Shown here one piece after another: positions 1 through 12,465 of a stretch of 59,310 nucleotides of DNA. The notes under the pieces are model-generated. The model did not search any database. It was not told the origin of the DNA and was given only the letters and a program-made list of their open reading frames with translations. How positions within the stretch are numbered: the first letter of the stretch is position 1; every line of letters begins with the position of its first letter. Source of the DNA: Chrysomallon squamiferum (taxonomy: Eukaryota > Mollusca > Gastropoda > Neomphalida > Peltospiridae); assembly GCA_012295275.1 (NCBI GenBank), contig CM022669.1, positions 5,998,179-6,057,488 on the forward strand, given 5' to 3'. The position numbers were made by a program, and so were the translations under genes.

Positions 1-1486
1 AAATTAAGTAAAACTACTACTACCGCTACTACGACAACTGCTAAAACAGAAGGTAATAATGGTATGAAAACTAAAATTGGTGACTACTTAAACAATAATA
101 AAATCTTTATTTTTTCTGTTAGTATAGTTCACTATTTTACGACAGTTTAGAATTTTTGGTCAACAAATTGCTTACGTTAATGTAGTCGCAGCAATAATAG
201 TGCATGACATGGCATAGTAGAGGTATTATTATTATCATTAGTAGTAGTAGTAGTAGTAAATAACGTTTTTAATACTTTTACTAAATGTTCTGTTATATAC
301 TTTCTAAAAGATGTGTTAAATATTTATAAACTCATATCAAATAAATGATGTGAGATGAACGACGTCCTCCTATATATTTACAAAACTGCTGGCGCTGTAC
401 TTAAAAAAAAGAAAAAAAAAGAATCAACGACATATGTTATATGCTTAGGAAATGAAGATTATAATGATTAAATATAATATAATAAACTGCAGTAACATCC
501 AGATACAGCTTCGCAAAGGGACGATAACTGGAAGTCTCAGAAACAGTTGTAAATGAATAAAGAAATAAACAAATAAACAAACAAACAAATAAATACATTA
601 ATCTGACAATCTACAGGAAATGGGTTTGATTGCAAGTGTTCAGAGAGAAGTGTGTATTTACGTTAAAAAACAATAATATAAGCGAACATTCCTATAAATA
701 ATTGATTGATTGGTTGTTTATGAATTCTACTACTACTACTGCTAATACTACAACTACACAATAGAAATTAATAATATTATAAAAACAACAATTGGTCATT
801 ACGTAAATAATAATAAAATCTTCATTTCTATCGTGACTATTTGCAGCCAGTATTTGTTTCAGGAAGTAAACTCTCTCTCTCTCTTACTTTAAATAAAGTT
901 CAATCATTAACTATGATGAAATAAAATATTTGCTGAATTTTGTTTTATTCAAAGTGTTTGAGCCCGTTATTTGACAGCCTTTTATTTATTTTATGACTGA
1001 CTGACTGACTGACTGATTGATTGACTCACTCACTCACTCACTCACTGATTGATTCACTGACTGACTGATTGATTGACTCACTCACTCACTCACTCACTCA
1101 CTCACTCACTCACTCACTCACTCACTCACTCACTCACTCACTCACTCACTCACTCACTCACTCACTCACTAACTCACTCACTCACTCACTCACTCACTGA
1201 TTGATTGACTGACTGACTGACTGACTGACTGACTGACTGATTGACTGATTGACTGACTGATTAACTGATTGACTGATTGACTGACGCACTGACTCACTGA
1301 CTGATTGACTGACTGTTTGACTGTTTGACTGTTTGACTGATTGACTGATTGACTGACTGATTGACTGATTGATTGACTTACTGATGCACTGACTGCGTGA
1401 CAGATTGGTTGATTGGTTATTTTATTAATGATATAAAATAATAAGAAGAAATCCTTTTACACGGAGAGCAGAACATTTTTTATATT

Positions 1487-1532
<46 letters not shown>

Positions 1533-2156
1533 CGTTTCTTATAGTTGTTTTTTTGTTTGTTTTTTTACGCAGATATAAAAAGCAGTGGTTGGAATGTGAA
1601 ATAACCTCAGCGAATTTCTACAGAGCTGCAAGTCCACTTGAGATGTTTAATAGAAAGAGTTTAAAATGACTGGTGTAGTTACATACTTCCTGATTCAAAT
1701 ACAGATAACACGCCCTACTTTACTGAGTCTCACTGGGTCACAGAGGTCAAATACTTGTCACATATTTCATTCACAACATGAACCTCTCAGCACAGAGACA
1801 AAGAATAAGTCGTTCATTTGAAGAATATTGTCAAGAAAATGAATAAAAAGAAATAGAAGAACGAAGGAAAGAAAAAAGAAAAGAAGTGAAAGATATCATT
1901 TAATAAATTATTATAAATCTTCTTCATGACATTGTTATTAGTATTATCATAATCATCATCATCAACACCATATCACCACTATGATTAATAACACAAAGCG
2001 CATGCCTAATTGCAGCCATGTATATATGTTTGTATGTATGTGTGTATGCATATATACATAATTTTAATATAAAATTTTATTCGTCAATTTAAGAATTTAC
2101 ATATTTTATTAATAATAATAATAATAATAATAGTATTAATAATAATAATAATATTA

Positions 2157-2197
<41 letters not shown>

Positions 2198-2609
2198 CTT
2201 AATAATAATAATAATCATAATAATAATAATAATAATATATTACAATATTAAATAAATAAAATAAAATAAAAATATAAAATAACAAAACTGAACAGTAATC
2301 CGACAATAAAAAGAGTTATGATATAAAGGGAGAGAATCTAGATCTCTAGATAACATAATGCGGTAATGAAGCTCATGATGATAATAAGTATGATAGAGAC
2401 AAATAAAGAAAACGATGGGGAGAGAAAACAGTATTTATATATATATATATATAAATAAGAACAGAAGAGGTATATTTCTACAGAAAACAGGATCTTCCAT
2501 ATACTGTAAATGAATATATTATTTCTAACTGCTGTTTTTAATAATGTTCATAAAATTTTATTTTTATTTTTTATTAATTTTTTCTATCATTATTATTATT
2601 ATTATTATA

Positions 2610-2666
<57 letters not shown>

Positions 2667-3643
2667 ACTATTGTTATTATTATAATTTTTTTTTTTTTCT
2701 GTTAATTTTATTGTATCAGTGACATATTGTTGTGTGGATTTGCAACATATATAAATACGGTTTTCCCTGATATTGATGTATAACTAAATAAACAACAGCA
2801 ATAACATTTAAATTTAAATTTAAATTTAAAAATAAGAATAAAAATTAAAAAAAAACAGGTTTATCACAAGCATAATCTCAAAAAAGTTTTGAGTTATATT
2901 AAAAGTTAATTAATTCATATGGAAATTTAACGGTTTTTTTAATTTATTTTGGAAATTTTAAAAATATTTTAATGCCACTAAATAATTCAAAAAATGAATT
3001 TTTTAATGTCCTTTTTTCTCTTCAAAAATGTATGGAGGACGTATCATCTTTTGTGTGTCATGTATTTTCTTAGTAAAAATAAAAACCCAACAAAATAGAC
3101 ATCGTTTGTGTAAAAGCAATATTTTTAAAACACATATCTAATATAACAGTTGTAAATGCATATCCCTGAAATGATTTATTTTTTAAATTAGAGGGTTTCA
3201 GTGTTCGTTGCTAAGAAAAAAGTGTAGATATGAATAGAATTGTTGAAATGTGCATGCAAGTTATTATTTTAAAAATCTTGATTTATTTCTTTAATTTCTT
3301 TTTACAAATTATATTGGTTTATTTATTTCATAATATGTGTGTTTGTGCTTTTGAAATTAAAATTTTAGAAAAGCAATAGCACTACAAACCTACACAGATT
3401 CTTAGAAGTTAGAGTATTTGAATTCTACGTCCTGTATATAAAATGTAATAGTTTATTTTATAAGAAAGATTTTGAAATGTATTTTCATCTCTTTCATATT
3501 CGGCTTTTAAATAACTATATATAAATATGTCAGACTCTCGTTATATCTTCGTTTAATTAAAAGGTTATGGGTTGTTGTTGTTACGTCATTGTCTTTGTGC
3601 TTGGTACGTAACAAATTTTGTCTTTTTTTTCCCTTTCTTCTTT

Positions 3644-3674
<31 letters not shown>

Positions 3675-3677
3675 TTC

Positions 3678-3718
<41 letters not shown>

Positions 3719-4110
3719 TTTATTTATATCCAACTGGTCTGTCATATTTTATAGTGGATATAATCAGGTACGAAGAAATAATTCCATTGTCAAAAAATTC
3801 ATTACGTGATCGCATGAGAAAAATCCATTAACCATTGGTCAACTGTTCCATCGTTTTTAACGTGATCGAATCTGATTGGTTAATCTTTGGAAACTTTTAA
3901 TATATATTCATTCAGATGTTACTCAGAAGATGTAGATGGTTTTAACTTATCTGAAACTTTATAATGATTGTAAGAAATGTTTCGTTAATATTTTCATAGA
4001 TCATTGCACGGAAAGATGTGAGCAGTGTAGCTGATAATTAAAGACTTTTCATAAACGTAGACATTAAGTTTATGCCATAATCTGAAAATAAAAATAAAAT
4101 GTTTTCGTTG
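1..4110. repeat. Gene-free segmental duplication, copy 1
   Basis: No coding feature found. The block matches 14630-15500 (its 1-870), 15890-16790 (its 890-2060) and 18040-19853 (its 2066-4110) in the same orientation, with high identity in non-microsatellite parts. It contains (CTCA)n/(CTGA)n at 1000-1380, (ATT)n at 1490-1530 and 2590-2665, and (AAT)n at 2100-2240. The copy stops at the N gap. Confidence 0.8.
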
Positions 4111-4310
4111 NNNNNNNNNNNNNNNNNNNNNNNNNNNNNNNNNNNNNNNNNNNNNNNNNNNNNNNNNNNNNNNNNNNNNNNNNNNNNNNNNNNNNNNNNN
4201 NNNNNNNNNNNNNNNNNNNNNNNNNNNNNNNNNNNNNNNNNNNNNNNNNNNNNNNNNNNNNNNNNNNNNNNNNNNNNNNNNNNNNNNNNNNNNNNNNNNN
4301 NNNNNNNNNN
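4111..4310. other. Assembly gap (200 N)
   Basis: Exactly 200 N, probably a placeholder of fixed size. The left side is the end of a duplicated block and the right side is the intron after the class A EGF exon. The true distance and order across the gap are unknown. Confidence 0.99.
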
Positions 4311-4321
4311 TAATTACAAAC

Positions 4322-4468
4322 CTTGTGTACAATCAACTCCAGTCCATCCTGGCTGACATCCTTCAACACAAGTTCCATTTTTTATTTCACATGTAGACTT
4401 AGAAACACAGTGACGTTCTGAACACTTCTTTGTACAGTTAACTCCATAATTAATACCTTCCTGACAAC
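4322..4468 (-). CDS. EGF-like exon, class A, bordering the assembly gap
   Basis: 147 nt, phase 1-1. Encodes GCQEGINYGVNCTKKC, SERHC, and EGCQPGWTGVDCTQ. The NST sequon is KST here. Donor GTTTGTAATTA ends where the N run begins, so later exons are hidden. Confidence 0.73.
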
Positions 4469-4632
4469 CTGAAATTAAACAAGAAACAACATAGTAAAAA
4501 AATACGAAGAAACAAAATCATTAACGAATCAGTAAGAACATCGAAATAACTCAAGAAAGAATTACGAAAATAATAATTAATAATATATTCGTATGTAATA
4601 AGTGAAATAAATAAATAAACAAATTCAACTAT

Positions 4633-4740
4633 GTGTTTTGCATACAAAACATGTTCCATTGTTTACATCAGACGTAGAATTAGAAAAACAGTGACGTTTT
4701 CAACACAGGTTTTTTGCAGTTAGAACCATAACAAAATCAT
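4633..4740 (-). pseudogene. Decayed EGF-like exon, class D (downstream gene)
   Basis: The reverse strand retains YGSNCKKPVLKT-like, frameshifted sequence followed by HCFSNST and NNGTCF fragments. No intact cysteine pattern, no acceptor. It sits directly before a class A exon, as in the main array. Confidence 0.5.
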
Positions 4741-4819
4741 AATCAGACAAAACATTTCAGTATGGATCTTGCATGTTGTGTATGTTGACAACATTTAATA
4801 GTCGATTTCTGTATTTTAC

Positions 4820-5085
4820 CTTAATTACTGCTGCTTGTACAAGTCCTACTAACCAATTCCATCCCAGCAATGGCTAAAGTAACTACTAATACACTAACTA
4901 CTTTTACCATTACCAGTACAGCTTCTATTACCACTACTTCTGGTTATTACTACTACTTCTAATACTATTATTACTAATATTACTATCACCCTTCTACTAT
5001 TGGTACTACTACTACTAATACTAATACTACTATTTTCTATTACTACAGCTACACTACTACTTTCCATCGTTAATGGCTAAAGTAC
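4820..5085. repeat. Interrupted (ACT)n-type trinucleotide tract
   Basis: Degenerate ACT/ATT/ACC triplets with the phrase ATGGCTAAAGTAACTACTAA. Equivalent tracts with the same phrase lie at 20850-21270, 22890-23125, 27780-28105 and 29130-29650, each just upstream on the plus strand of an EGF exon of class A or F, or in the next intron. Confidence 0.7.
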
Positions 5086-5191
5086 TACTCTTAATATTAT
5101 TAAGAAATAATTAAGAGAGACAGAGAGAAAGGAGGGACAAGACATACTAGTAAACAAACAAACGTTAAGAGAGAGAGATTACTTTTAATAT

Positions 5192-5287
<96 letters not shown>

Positions 5288-5485
5288 TTTTAAATACCTT
5301 GTGTACAGTCTCTTCCAGTCCATCCCGGAAGACATCCACCTTTACATCGTCCTGTCCTTTTATTACATCTATAATGTGAGACACAGTGACGTTCTGAACA
5401 CAGCTTGGTACAGTTAGGACCGTAAGTTACATTTTTCTCACACTCTACGAAATAAAGATTTGGAATCAATATTACTCAACAAAAC

Positions 5486-5516
<31 letters not shown>

Positions 5517-6560
5517 CAGTAAAATAATGATGCTGCAAATTCTAAAACATTCAGAAAATATAATTTTCGAAAATAATAGTTTTACAATTTAAAATAAATC
5601 CTGTAAAATAAGGAAGACTGGCAGATAAAAAGCGAAATAAATACTTTTATAAAAAGTTCATAACAGAGTACACAGCATACGTTAAAGTTGAAGGTTTGTC
5701 GTACGTATTATTATATAGTCTCTATACATCTACTTCTTCTCCTTTAATATATGTTTTTTCATTTATTTATTTATTTATTTATATATTTATTTATTTATTT
5801 ATTTATTTATTTATTTGTTTGTTTTATATTATTTTATTTTATTTTATTTTATTTTATTGTTATGTTTTATATTTACTTTGGTGTATTTTACTTACATTGT
5901 CTAGTAAAAATGCTACTGTCACAAAATATAAGAACGCAGTCTTTCCTACATATTAACAAAAATAAATAAATAATTAAAAAAAGGAAGAAAAATGAAAAGT
6001 AACATTGTCTATTAAACAAAATATTTCCGGAAAATGTTAAAACAGAACTGGATGGTTTTGTTCGTGTTCTTTTTTATTTTATTTTATTTTATTTTTTTTT
6101 GGGGGGGGGGTGTTGTTGGTGGTTTGTTTGTTTGTTTGTTGTTTTCCGAATTTGTTTGAAAATATTTAAATAAAGAAAGAAAACAGGAGTAAGTTTAAAA
6201 ACTGTCTCAGCAATTAAAAAGTTAATTTTTATACGAGTTCATGTTAACTGCAAGAGTGAAAAAAAAAAAAAAAAATAAAATAAAAATAAGTAAGTAAATA
6301 AATAAAATAACATGAAATAAAATATAGCAACGGTAACATAACGTAATGCAATACGATACAATATAGTACAAATAAACACACTAAATTAGGGGAAAACAAA
6401 CAAGAAAAACAATTATATTTATTAAGAAATTGCTGCAAGGTACACATTTCAAAGTTATTAATTATCAATATAAACATAGACAGACAGAGATAAAATGCAT
6501 ATGTGTTTATGTGTGTGTGTCTGTGTGTGTATATGTGTCTGTGTGTGTCTGTCTGTGTAT
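5084..6560. repeat. Duplicated class F exon with its upstream intron (copy 1)
   Basis: Matches 30030-30950 in the same orientation, including the exon, the AGAGACAGAGAGAAA tract, a poly(G) run (6100 / 30440), TTCCGAATTTGTTTGAAAAT and the TGTGT-rich end. Copy 1 carries extra TTTA/TTTTA repeats at 5755-5850. Confidence 0.75.
5298..5444 (-). CDS. EGF-like exon, class F
   Basis: 147 nt, phase 1-1. Encodes ECEKNVTYGPNCTKLC, SERHC, and GGCLPGWTGRDCTQ. Eight cysteines, acceptor CGTAG, donor GTATTT. An (AG)n microsatellite of about 90 bp lies just inside the following intron. Near-copy of 30126-30272. Confidence 0.74.
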
Positions 6561-6605
6561 GTATGTATGGATACAAATTTTCTTCTTTGATCACAACGCA
6601 ATTTG

Positions 6606-7170
6606 ATAGCATATAGGTCGGTTCAAAAGGAACAAACAATGAAAATAAAATAATAAAATAAAATTTTAATTCATTAATTATTAATATTTTATGTATATTT
6701 ATTTCAAAATGTCAAAAAGGTGTTACATATGGTCGTAATTGTAAAATGTTACGTAGAAAACGAAACTATGCTAAATCAACGGCTACATGTGATATATTTG
6801 CTGGGTCTTGTATGGGACCATGTGAACCAGAATGGAAAGGAGTTGACTGTACTCGAGGTAAATCATTATCTTCTCTAAGCCGTTTTTCATTTCGCAATTC
6901 TCTTTGTTATATTTTTAACATGTTTACTAAATACAACCAGTTTCAAATATTTTCTTAACAAACACATCACACAGACTGGCTGATCAGCATTGAGGCTTTT
7001 TTGTGTAATGGGCAGAGAATAATTGCGATTTTCTTACCGTTCTAAATGTAAACGGTTCTGTACAAAACGTCATGGTTTTTCTAATTCTACATGTGATTGA
7101 AAATATTGAACTTGTATTGAAGGATGTCAACCTGGATGGACTGGAGTTGATTGTAAAAGATATATAAAAT
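6606..7170 (+). pseudogene. Inverted, dead B-D pair of EGF exons
   Basis: On the plus strand, 6708-6857 aligns with class B (CQKGVTYGRNCK, then RRKRNYAKSTATC). The RHC cysteine and its neighbour are lost and the acceptor is CAA instead of CAG; the donor G|GTAAAT is kept. About 7030-7162 aligns with class D (SKCKRFCTKRHGFSNSTC, two stops, IEGCQPGWTGVDC). Even the flanking intron sequence (GGTCGGTTCAAAAGG at 6613) is the reverse complement of the intron upstream of the normal B exons, so one B-D unit was inverted as a block. Confidence 0.65.
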
Positions 7171-7252
7171 TCTGCTGTATTTAGTTAACAGATCAGAAAT
7201 ATTACAGAGAGAAAATGAATTGTAAAACGGCTTATAGAAGATAATAATATAA

Positions 7253-7402
7253 CTAAAATACTATCAACTCCTTTCCATCCTGGTTTACACTGTCCAATAC
7301 AAGATCCAAGAAATATATCGCATGTACCTGTTGATTTAGTACAGTGACGTTTTGTACAAAACTGTTTAGAGTTACGGCCATATGTAACACCTTTTTGACA
7401 TT
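7253..7402 (-). pseudogene. Damaged EGF-like exon, class B
   Basis: Aligns over all 150 nt with class B and opens ECQKGVTYGRNSKQFC. The cysteine after GRN is Ser and the last cysteine (GVDC) is Ser. The donor is destroyed: the functional exons have G|GTATAT, here G|TTATAT. The acceptor TTTAG remains. It is probably skipped, which would keep the frame. Confidence 0.65.
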
Positions 7403-7891
7403 CTAAAAATAAATAAATAAATAAATACAGCATAATATTATTCAGTGAATAATTAATAAACACTTCCGAATTAAAATTTCTAAGGTATCTGAAGTACTTT
7501 ATATATATAAACCTGCATATATAATTATTATTATTGTTTAGGAAAACTGAAATAATTACTCTAGTCATATGATTTTTATTGATGGTAATTTGTATTGTAA
7601 TTTTCTTTAATATTTATTATAATGTTATATAAGTTTTGTTATATTCAGTAAAATCAATAATTATATGTGATAATAATATTAAAGAATGTGATGTAACTGT
7701 AATGTGATAAAAGAAATGATCATCAGCGAAGATATATAACAATGATACTTTACCACAGTTTTATATATTTACATTAACCAAAATAAATATGAATTTGTAT
7801 CATTCTCGTGATGTGAAATTATCAAGATTCGGTCAGCCCACCTCATTATAGGCGTTTTTGTTATATTATACTGCTAAATCAATTGAAAATA

Positions 7892-7934
<43 letters not shown>

Positions 7935-8372
7935 ATATATATATATCTATATATCTGTCTATCTATATATATATATATAGATAGATAGATATATATTTAA
8001 TGTAGTTACTATAAAAATTACAAGTTAGGTACAATATTTCCAACAGATTTATAAATTTGTTTGTTAGATTTAAATCTACAATTTAACTTTATAAGCTTTT
8101 ATCCTTTTCTCAGTAAGTACTATATATTTTATTTATATTCACTGTTTGTTAGTGCAGTATACTCGGTTGTTTTTCTGTATGACTCAAGCGTGGAAAGTTG
8201 AGTAAAGAGGCGAAAAGCAAACCTCGCGAAATTCATGTAAAGTAAAAACAATATTGATAATGAGAAAACATATTTCACAGAAGTAATCTGTCACTGTTAG
8301 TTTTCATGCAATATTATTAATAACATTGCTCAGTAAAGTCAAACCATCAGTTTTGTCATGCAGTCATGTGTC

Positions 8373-8375
<3 letters not shown>
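7403..8375. other. Intron sequence without recognised features
   Basis: AT-rich intron of the downstream EGF gene with (TATC)n at 7898-7935. Nothing else recognised. Confidence 0.6.
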
Positions 8376-8439
<64 letters not shown>

Positions 8440-8813
8440 CTAACAAGACAAACTGAGAAACAGAATGAAGGAAACATTATGAAACAGACTGAAGGAAACA
8501 CTGACAAAAACATTATGAAACAGTCAGAGCAAAACTGAAAAAAAGAACAGAGAAACATAGATAAACTGAGAGATAGATTGTTAAAAAACCGCAGAGAGAA
8601 ACATTATTAACCAGATAAATATGATTAAGAAGACTGAGAGAAACTTTGTTAAACAGACAGAGAGAAACATTATGAAACACATTGAGAAAAACAATGAGAA
8701 CAGTTTGAAACAGAGAAACACTGAAAAACAGATTAAGTGAATCGCTGATAAACAGAGAGATCCTGATCTATTAGAACAAAATGTTACATGATGGACTAAC
8801 AAAAGACAGATAC

Positions 8814-8863
<50 letters not shown>

Positions 8864-9193
8864 TAAGCGATAAAATAAAATAAAATTGAATCAGAAATAA
8901 ATAAATCAAAAAATAAATAAATTAAAAATAAATTAAATAAATAAATAAATTATTCAGATTCCGTCCCATCCCATTGTCAATGTTCATTCAAGTTGAATTA
9001 TCTAAAAATCAGAACAGTTTTGAACAATTACTGTTTTGCATTTAAAATAGTATAAAACATTTTCTTAATTTTTTCTTTCATTTTTCTCCATTTCATATTT
9101 TCATGCTTATCTTCCTTCCTTATATTACTATTTCTACTTTATTCATTGAAAGAAAGAGAGAGTGAAAATAAGAGCACATACACATACACATAC

Positions 9194-9228
<35 letters not shown>

Positions 9229-9240
9229 CACACACACACA
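8376..9240. repeat. (GT)n, (GA)n and (AC)n microsatellites
   Basis: (GT)n 8376-8437, (GA)n 8820-8859, (AC)n about 9195-9240, between EGF exons 9397 and 7402. A degenerate GAAACA-type repeat (AAACAGACTGAAGGAAACA and variants) fills 8450-8760. No gene seen. Confidence 0.85.
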
Positions 9241-9396
9241 CATGCATACATACATGACGTATATAACTACATATATCGATAGAAAAAGATACATAGTTTA
9301 TTTTCTTTCATTATTTTTCTTTCCTTCTTGTGTTTTGATTTTACTCTTGTCTCGCTGAACATATAATTTGCGGTAATGAGAATGTTATTTAAATAC

Positions 9397-9543
9397 CTTT
9401 TGTACAGTCTTTTCCAGTCCATCCAGGAAGACATCCATCTTTACATTGTCCTGACTTTTTACTACATGTAGAATTTGAGACACAGTGACGTTTTGAACAC
9501 AGTTTGGTACACCCACGACCGTAATTAACTTTATTTTCACACT
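9397..9543 (-). CDS. EGF-like exon, class F
   Basis: 147 nt, phase 1-1. Encodes ECENKVNYGRGCTKLC, SKRHC, an NST sequon, and DGCLPGWTGKDCTK. The usual NC is GC here, but the cysteine is kept. Acceptor ATTAG, donor GTATTT. More diverged from the two other F exons than they are from each other. Confidence 0.72.
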
Positions 9544-9786
9544 CTAATAAATAAAAATAAGAATTAAGCTGTTGCTATGTTTGCATTTTAGAAATAGCAT
9601 TTACTGAATTAATACTGAAGATTTCATATATACATAAATAGGGAAAAGCGGAGCTTATTATATATAATAATTTCTCTCTTTCACTGTACAAAAACTACGT
9701 TAACCATTTACCTTGGTTTTATAATATAATATAATATAATATAAAATCAGAAAATATATCTTTTTAATAAATTACAGTTCACTGAC

Positions 9787-9930
9787 CAGTGGTGCAGTCA
9801 ATTCCCTTCCATCCCCGCTTACATCCAGTGTCACATGACCCGTTCACATGGTTACAAGTTGAATTTCCTGAACAGTGTCTGTCAGAACAGTTTCGTGAAC
9901 AATTGGATCCGTACTGTTCTGAACTACATT
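9787..9930 (-). CDS. EGF-like exon, class E
   Basis: 144 nt, phase 1-1. Encodes ECSSEQYGSNCSRNC, SDRHC, an NST sequon, and TGCKRGWKGIDCTT. Eight cysteines, acceptor TTTAG, donor GTCAGT. Same length and opening as the exon at 20630-20773. Confidence 0.74.
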
Positions 9931-10461
9931 CTAAAATAGTATAAAACAGAAAAAAGTAAGCAATAAAATAAAATACTGCACATTTAAATATTAATATGAA
10001 ACTATTCAGTACTTGAATTTTCATTCGAATTATAAATATTTTTTAATTTCTTTATATATTTTCTTAAGTTTTTTTCTTTTTGTTTCTCTTTTATCGTTTG
10101 TTTCATTCGTTCTCCACTTCATATTTCCTTGTTTGTCTGCCTTTCTTGTCGTATTATTCCTACTTTATTCACTGAAAAAAAAAGATAGACTGAAAGTAAC
10201 AACACACACATAGACACACACACAAACAAATACACCCATGTACATGCATACATACAGGAGAGACATAAAAAGAGACTGAAAGTAACAACACACATATACA
10301 CACAAATACACCCATGTACATGTATACATACATTATGTACGTAGCCACAATATAAACATATATCGAAAGAAAAAGATACACAGTTTATATATATTAAACA
10401 AATAAATGAAAAAAATGAAAAAAATATCGATGATTTCACACATACAAAAATAGGGAAAAAC

Positions 10462-12465
10462 GGGGCAAAATGAAACACGGAGAAAAGCTAAACAACCCCG
10501 TTGAACCATGCTTATGATGTAATTTATAGATTACTGTTTTCATTAGAAGGTCACACAGAGTAAGCACTGTTTTTTTTTTTTCATGGTAGCCATTTTGATA
10601 ACCCAGCTATATACTTTTAAAAAGAAAAAGTCTGTTTTGTGCAAGCTGAAAGCAATACTTTACATAATTTAATCGTCTACTAAAGCACTGTGATTTTGTA
10701 GAAATATTATGCCACCCATTTTGTTGAATCTAAAGCCAGTGTCTAACATGTGCATGATAGCATTTCTTGTCGAGGTTGGTATACGTGCTATATCAAGTGT
10801 TTATGACAAATAACACGTGATTTTAGCAAAGTGGATGGGCAAATTGATAGATCTCATGAATGTCCATTTATGATAAATGACTGTCTGATGATAAAGGCGT
10901 AGGTCTGCTGATTATTAAAATTTACATTTGCCTTTGATTTCCCAGGCAAAATGGTTCGAGGTTATAAAAGAAAAACAGATGATCAGAAATGGTTAGAAGA
11001 CTACATAGAGAAGACAATTATTAAAATGAGCAACAAAGAAATGGAGAGGCAGCTGATATACATATAGTAATACAAAGTGCACTTTATTCCGACGGGCTAG
11101 GTAAAAGGTTGATCCTGAAGAAGTGGTAAAAAACGGCAAGCGTTTGATGTGAGTCTCGTATTTTGTAGAATCGTTTTTAATGACATTATAAGATAATTAA
11201 TTATCTTACGTCACGTGTTTTAATGATACCAGCCTATGTTTGCCTTGTACTAAAAATTCTGCTTCTGCATTGTATTTTTTATATCTGTTTTCGCCGAAAA
11301 CCACCTTCATGGAACAGCGAGTTTTTGCTTTAATTCTCATCGATTTCTGATTGTTATCCTTTCAAGTTACGCTGAAAGAAATAATTTTGACCATCCATTT
11401 AATAAAGAACTGAAGATGGCGGGTGACGATTTTGACTATGGATTTCTAAAGCACAACAAAACACTATCACTTCGCAACCAGAAAGCGCATCAGCAGTAAG
11501 GCGCAGGTTTTACAAGGTATCAGTGGCTGTGTTCTTTGGCCATTTGGACAAGCTGTATAGAACATATAATTTCCCCATAAATCGTATGTATAACAGTCGT
11601 GACCTACTAGCAGTGACAGTGCTTAATAAAATGTCAAAGGTTACATCCATGAAGGGTAAAAAACAGGTTGGCTGCAGTCGTCTAGGCAGAAATAGGCATT
11701 TTTTGACGGCAGAAATTTCTTTCTTTGTGCTAGGGAATAGTACAACCCCATTGCTTGTCTTCCCTCGAAAAAGTTACAATTGATCTCATTTGATACTCTG
11801 ATTACATGTCATCCAATATGGCCCAACAATTTTCTACAACAGGCAAAGCCTACTGTCAAAGATACTCTTCTTTTCATTTTCGATGGTCATTCTACCCATA
11901 CGGAAAACATTACCTTAATTGAAATGGGGAGGAAGAATCTTATGCATAAACATTATAATCCAGCCTCACACATTACATCGTCTTCAATCCCTTGATGTTT
12001 CCTTTAAGGGCCCTCTAAACATATATTATGAAAAAGAAGTGCGAGTTTGACTAAGGAATCATCCAGAGAAAGGTTATACCATCTACCAGGTTTCTTCTCT
12101 GTTTGGGATTGCTTAATAGAATGCTGCCACTTCAGCAACGATCATCAGTGGATTTGCAGAAACTGGACGTATTCCCAGATCATGTTTGCTCCAGCGCAAA
12201 CAACAGACAGACTGTACCAGTTGTTCCATCTGCAAATGTTGTCGAACTTTTAGTTCCAGTCCGACTTTTCTCTGCACCACCGATTCTGTTGCTGTTGCTC
12301 CAGCTCTGGCCAAAACTGAACCTCCAATGCGAATTATGTCGAGGCTTAAATGATCTTCATTAGTTCGTGAAATAAATTATTTTAAAAATCAGTATTCATG
12401 ATAATGGAAATTTACAGAATACAATACCACGACGGATGTCATTAAAGGTTATTTCGCTTTGCTCC
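10462..12465 (+). mobile_element. Decayed pogo/Tigger-type (Tc1/mariner superfamily) DNA transposon
   Basis: About 2 kb. The ends form imperfect inverted repeats: GGGGCAAAATGAAACAC at 10462 and GGAGCAAAGCGAAATAAC on the minus strand at 12465. The interior encodes broken transposase (see 10951-12250). No clean TA target duplication is visible, so the exact ends are tentative. Confidence 0.6.
10951..12250 (+). pseudogene. Broken pogo/Tigger-like transposase
   Basis: The start resembles the HTH of this family (MVRGYKRKTDDQKWLEDY). After about 320 bp of damaged sequence come FNKELKMAGDDFDYGFLK and LSLRNQK, then MKGKKQVG and PLLVFPRKS, then LLFIFDGHSTHTEN, then LQSLDVSFKGPLNIYYEKEV and LRNHPEKGYTIYQVSSLFG. 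These follow the family's order of HTH, CENP-B-like DNA binding and DDE domains. At least three frame changes and several stops separate them. The first catalytic Asp region (normally YN-x-DETG) reads YNSRDLLA, so the protein could not be active even if joined. Confidence 0.75.

Noticed and set aside
1000-1380. Possible CRISPR-like or minisatellite array of CTCA/CTGA units
   Set aside because: The units are 4 bp, continuous and without spacers: a plain microsatellite in a eukaryotic genome.
3572-3831. Leu/Ile/Tyr-rich frames that look like membrane segments
   Set aside because: They come from TTC and ATT triplet runs in the duplicated gene-free block, and three frames are open at once.
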